Of a DNA stretch of 64,000 nt, positions 44,201-50,200 are shown piece by piece; positions within the stretch are counted from its first letter, which is position 1; every line of letters starts with the position of its first letter. The notes below the pieces were generated by a model that ran no database searches, had not been told where the DNA came from, and saw only the letters and a list, made by a program, of their open reading frames with translations. Source of the stretch: Leptidea sinapis (taxonomy: Eukaryota > Arthropoda > Insecta > Lepidoptera > Pieridae). The stretch spans positions 19,021,001 through 19,085,000 of the forward strand of contig NC_066312.1 of assembly GCF_905404315.1 (NCBI RefSeq). The letters are read 5' to 3'. Both the position numbers and the translations under genes were made by a program.

Positions 44201-47200
44201 TTGAATGAATATTGTTCGTTTAAAATAGTTTACAGATATTAATTAATTAATTTTAATGCTGATAATTGTAATCCAATTCAATAAAATGTAGCAGATTGAA
44301 TATTTTTCTTTTGCTGCATGTAGGATATCGAAAAAAAAATAACACTTGTTTTAAAAGTTGAAATTTCAAGTACAAAAATTAAACAACATTTAAGTTAAGG
44401 TTAAGAATTTTGTTTATTAATTTTTATTCTGTTGTCCTTACTCAATTGCCTAGAAATCATATTTATTGAATTTTTTTTTTCCGTTTGTTGTAGGTATACG
44501 AGAACAATCGACACATGTTTCTGTTGGTAAGAAATTAAGGTTACTAAAAATTGGCTCCAGGTGAAACAAAATAATAACACACTTAATATTTCAATATTTG
44601 ACTCTTAAAATTCATAATTTTATGCTATTATTTTTTCGAATGCCTATCAAATCCAATAATATTTTTGTTCGGCTATTTAAAAAGGTATAAGGTACGTTGT
44701 AAAAATGTTGTAGGTAATGTTTCTTTTATAACTTTTAATGACATTGCTTTGAAAGTACTACGTTGGAACATCAAGTTCATATACATTATTATCACTCCAG
44801 TGCAAGTTAATTATAACAAGGAATGGTATATTCAGTATCTGAAGAAGATAGCCCAGACAAGCTAGGTTAATTATTATTTTACTTGGTTTCGATGCAGCTT
44901 CATCATCAATTTGAAGGTGTTATTTTTTATCTCGTAGAAGTGATATTATAATTGAGATTTTTCCAGTGTCCATATGTGGTATTCACCACATGATGATACA
45001 CTTAACAATATGACCTGATATTTTAAATCAACTTAATCGTTCTCATTTGATAGCCCCACTTTAGCGAATTAAAACACTTAAAAATATTGGTTGTAAACAA
45101 AAATATTATGATGTCCAAGTGATTATTATTTTCCGTAATTTAATCCTCAGAAGTTATATGAAGGATTATGAACGATATTTAGATGATGAATATTCGAGAG
45201 TCCACACACAATAATTAGTAACAGGGTTACATGCTAGTTGCTTGTTTGCCTGTTCCTTCGAAATTGTGCTAAAAAAGTCAAAGTAAAAAAAACCTAAGAA
45301 GAAAGTATTTCTTTTTAACTATTTAATTTTATAGACCTACTATTTATAAAACGGAATCTAAATCTTTTAAAATTTACTGAAACTTTATTTTATCAAAAAG
45401 TGTGCAAAATTGTTTTATGTTCAATGAATTTAATATTGTTATTGCAATAAATGTAAATAAGATATGAATATTCATTTATTCCAACAAATTACTCACCGAA
45501 CTGGAATTATCTATTCGCATCTTATGGATCGTATAAACAGGACTCATCGTTGACAATATTTCTACTTCACTGAATTTCTTTTTCCACACCGCATGCTCGC
45601 TACATCGAAATAGTCATTACTTGTTGAGATCTATATCGAAGTAATTAGAAACCCTTGTCACGACACTGTCTTGAAAAATTCAATTAAAGAAATTCAGTTA
45701 ACATGATAAAGTGACGTCGTCAATTAATAAATCGATATCACTCGAGATATTTGCGGGCGCTTGCTTTTTCCGAGACCTGCTTGTTGGGCGGTCAACAAGA
45801 GAATACGCACTAAGCCCGAATTTAATAGCGAACGTTTCAAGGCAGCTACAAACAAACAATAGGAATATGACTTCCCCGTATCACGATTATGACGCGTTTA
45901 CCATAGCTACCGACGACAATATCACATGTCTTAATAAACCTAATTGCACCCTTAAACTAAGTATAGAAGCTGCCAAGAACCTATTTATACAGTTTGGTTT
46001 TAATGAAGATTTATGCTGACAATAATCCTATTGCTTATATATAGATACTATAATTTCTTAAATTTCTGATTATTAACTAAGTTAATAGACAACACAATAG
46101 TAAAGATTGGAGTAGTAGTACCTACTTAGAATTAAGGTTTTATATAGAAGCAAGTTCCACCTTTTTTAAACTAAAAATGTATGTATTTTCACTTTAAGCA
46201 AAATAATTGTAAATAACAAAACGAAGTCGTAATTGCGTAACATAAAGTTTCAATAACATGAAAATTATTAAAAACATGAAAATGTTTGTAAACATCATAG
46301 ATATTATTTACCTTTTACAAGAAAAACAAAACAGTATATTTCAGGAGTTGTTTTCATCACAATATGAAATGTTTTGAGTAAATCTTCAAAATTCACAATG
46401 TTTTTTTTTTTTATAATTTGTGCTTAATGTATCTCGTGTTTATAATAATGTAGCTCTTTTTATAACACGACAAATACAAATTATAAATAAAGCAAACTTC
46501 AAAACAATATTTTGTTTTAACTAAGTTTTTGGACTAAATTAAAACATGCGAATTCACCCTTAAGGGCGTTAAAGAAAGTATGCAATTTATATCAAATGTT
46601 GGATGTAATAATAACTTGTACTCGTGTATTATTAATATTAGAGATTATTTAGAGTACAAAGTATACGAAGTCTGGAAATTTATGCAGATATTTTCCTGTA
46701 TATGCCTACGCACTACGGAAATATCTTTACAAAGTGATACAGTTGATAATTTTAGCAGAGTTAGTGATTTCCATCTGGATATAATAATCTCTATTAAAAT
46801 ATAAATCAACATATTCTGCGAATACTTCGCTAAGACATAGATCATATGTAATAAAATAGAGTAGAAATAAGAAACTATTAATGATTTAATTCACAATATA
46901 GTAATAAATCATGTGTTACGTTGAATATAGATTTATTTTTTATTAATTAACTAATCGATATTAGACTGTGTGAATCTTAAAATCTTCTCTGGATGCGCGT
47001 AATCCTTGACAAGTCAACGAATTCGTTTTTTAAACTGCCAACACACTGCATTGTTTATTTTTTATTCATTTTTCGAAAAATTGAAATCTCACGTGAAATT
47101 TTCTTGGCAAAATTTTTAACAATTTTTCTTTGTGTACGATCTAGTAATTCATTTCCGAAAGTTTGCTATTGATTGACTGATAATGGCTGGCAACACAATA

Positions 47201-50200
47201 GCGTATTTTTGTGGGATGAAGAGAACAATTGAGCGTACAGGTAACTATAATACTATACTATATAAGAGTGTTGCCAGCGTTGTAAAAAATATAAGATATA
47301 TCTTAAGTTGTCCTAGACACTCCGTATCCCAGTTAAAACTGTGACAGCGCGGATAAGATGAAAAATATATGCATTTTTTACTTTGTTAATATTTTCGATG
47401 GAGTGCTAGTTCTAGTACTACAAAGCTGTGGAATGAGCTTCCTTGTGCGGTGTTTCCGGGACGATACGACATCGGTACCTTAAAAAAAAGCGCGTACACC
47501 TTCCTTAAAGGCCGGCAACGCTCTTGTGATTCCTCCGGTGTTGCAAGAGAATGTGGGCGGCAGTGATCACTTAACACCAGGTGACCCGTACGCTCGTTTG
47601 TCCTCCTATTCCATAAAAAAAAAATAGTATGTATTACTTATAATTTAAATGTAAAATTTGTTTACGTGCGTTACTTACATTAAAACTATAAATTACGATA
47701 ATATATATAAAAAATGATTTCAGTTCGTTAGACTCGCTTGAAATAAGTAACGGCTTAATTTGAATTAATTGCATTATATCATATACAACATATTATACAG
47801 CAAAGTAAAACAATATACATCCAATACAATGACGTTCACAAATAAAATTTGAAAAACAAAATTTTATGAACGATGCGGGAGTTGAACTCACGACCTCCGG
47901 CGTTCCGTGCCGGTGCTCTAAACAACTAAGCCAACCGTTCGAGTATCGCATCGTTATAAAATCTTGTTTGCTTTGTTCAACTCTCAGTTTGTGGTTACTC
48001 GAACGGTTGGCTCAGTTGGTTAGAGCACCGGCACGGAACGCCGGAGGTCGTGGGTTCGAGTCCCGCATGGTTCATAAAATTTTGTTTTCAAATTTTATTT
48101 TTGTATTAATCCTAGAAGTGAGGGTTATCGCTTTAAAAACATAACTTAATGATGTTCACGTCATTGATTCAATAATACTTTTATGTTTTCTTGACGTTAT
48201 AAGTACGAGATACAATTATAGGATTTTATATTATGGCTCCAAATGTTAAAATACATTACATTAATAAACTTTAACATGAAAACGCTTCTTTTTGTAAATG
48301 TGTTCAACATAAATTTAACAATTGTATTTATACAGAAATGAAAAGTGCCCTAAGCTTGCCAGTTTTTTTATCGTTAAAGTTGTATGAGTAAAAAAGATAA
48401 AGAAAAACTTACAAAACTAGAAATTGGACGCTCCAACAAAGCCTCGTCAACTGCATTCAGTTGATTGGTGTCGCGAAAGGGCGTATTTGGAGCGCTCACC
48501 GCCCGCCTATTCGGCGAGTTGCCCGGAGAATATCTTGAGGGCCCTGCGCGCGGGCAAGTGCGGCGGGGTATTGGAGTAGGGCGTCTGCAAAGATTCTTAA
48601 TATCAACAAAAAGATGTAAGATTATGTGTTAAAATTATGTAATGATAACTTCTTATGTGTGGGTAAACCGCTCCGTAACGTAACGCGTTTCATTGCCAGT
48701 CTGTCTGGTTTCCCTTTAACGCGTACGGCAGTGGTAGGCTGTACCTCTAGGTTAGAGTCTCTCACTCTAACCTATTGTTACTTTTATAGGATTAAATAAT
48801 GACACTATTTTTTTATGGAATAGGAGGACAAACAAGCGTACGGGTCACCTGGTGTTAAGTGATCACCGCCGCCCACATTCTCTTGCAACACCAGAGGAAT
48901 CACAGGAGCGTTTCCGGCCTGTAAGGAAGGTGTACACACTGTTTTTGAAGGTACTCGTGTCGTAATGTCCTGGAAACACGGCACAAGAAAGGTCATTCCA
49001 CAGCTATGTAGTACGTGAAAGAAAGCTCCTTGAAAACCACACTGTGGAGGAACGCCACAGATCCAGATGGTGGGGACGATATCCTAATTTATAGCGTGTC
49101 GTGCGAAGGTGAAATTTGGTGGCAGGAATCAGGTGAAACAGCTCTTCGGAACACTCGCCTTGATAACAGAGATGACAGAAATACTCCATGTGTGGCCGGT
49201 GGCCGGACCAGCGCTTTGTAGAGCGCTAGAATGTGGACCGGCTTTCAGTATTGCCGTGCTCTATTTATAAGACCCAGCTTCTTTGAAGCCAATTTGCCTT
49301 TGCCCTCCAGATGACCGCGGAATTGACAATCGCTCGAGATTTCAAGACCCAGTATTCCGTTACTAGGCGAGACTTTAAGGGAAGTGTTGTCGAACAGGGG
49401 TGATACGAAATATGGGGTTTTCTTAGTGGTAAGCGCGCAAACTTGGGTCTTCTTGGGTTAAATTGGATAAGGTTCAATTTACCCCATTCCGGGACCTTCT
49501 CAAGAGAGGACTTTTCTCCCGGCACTGGTCATCGATTTCCCGAGAGAGACCTGCATGGCCCGTGTATCATCACCAGTGCTGTATGTTAGCACACTTCGTC
49601 GGGCGGTTACCTTTCGCCCGACACTGTTATGGGTAGACTATGACGCTTCACATTATTTTGAATTTATTGGATCTTCTTTTCATACTCATTTATGGCCATA
49701 AAAAAGAACTTACCTAATACACATTTAATATAAATTATATATATTAAATAATATATATTGCCGGTGACAGAAAAGTTTAACTAATATTACATTGCAGTAA
49801 GGATCCACCGTTCACATATGGTATATATAGATAGGAATTTTTGAATAATAAAATTCGACGCGGCAACATAACATCTATCTATCTATATATCAACATAGTA
49901 TCTATTTAAGTAATAATGTTGTATACATATTTAATAATATATAATTATTTACTTTTACAGCTCACACTGTAACGCAAAAATGGCGTTTTAAAATGGTACT
50001 ACTTGAAGAAATACGAACACTAAGGTATCAGATACTATGGGAATTCAAAAATACATAGTTTTTGAAATAGTTTCCGAAACCGTTATTCCATTCCGAAAAC
50101 TATTACATTTTGGTTTTGGGACCATGGCAGCTTCCACTTTGTGTCCCTAACATATAAATAATCTCATGAGATCGACCTTTAAGATCATTGAATAATGGTG

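Larger units (their letters stand above)
16386..48412 (-). other. CNG channel intron 2, about 32 kb, repeat-filled
   Basis: This intron separates the N-terminal exon 2 from exon 3. It holds most of the mobile DNA in the window: a nested LINE/LINE/mariner stack, SINEs, satellites and tRNA-like elements, plus the candidate alternative exon. The other introns range from 113 bp to about 6.5 kb. Confidence 0.8.

Noticed and set aside
45711..46019. 102-codon plus-strand ORF as a gene
   Set aside because: No recognisable motif, and it lies opposite the candidate alternative 5' region of the channel. Possible, but without support beyond length.
48001..48073. Functional tRNA gene
   Set aside because: The cloverleaf is good, but position 33 is C, the implied GGA anticodon would need a long-variable-arm serine tRNA, and the sequence is one arm of a repeated inverted element with decayed relatives.
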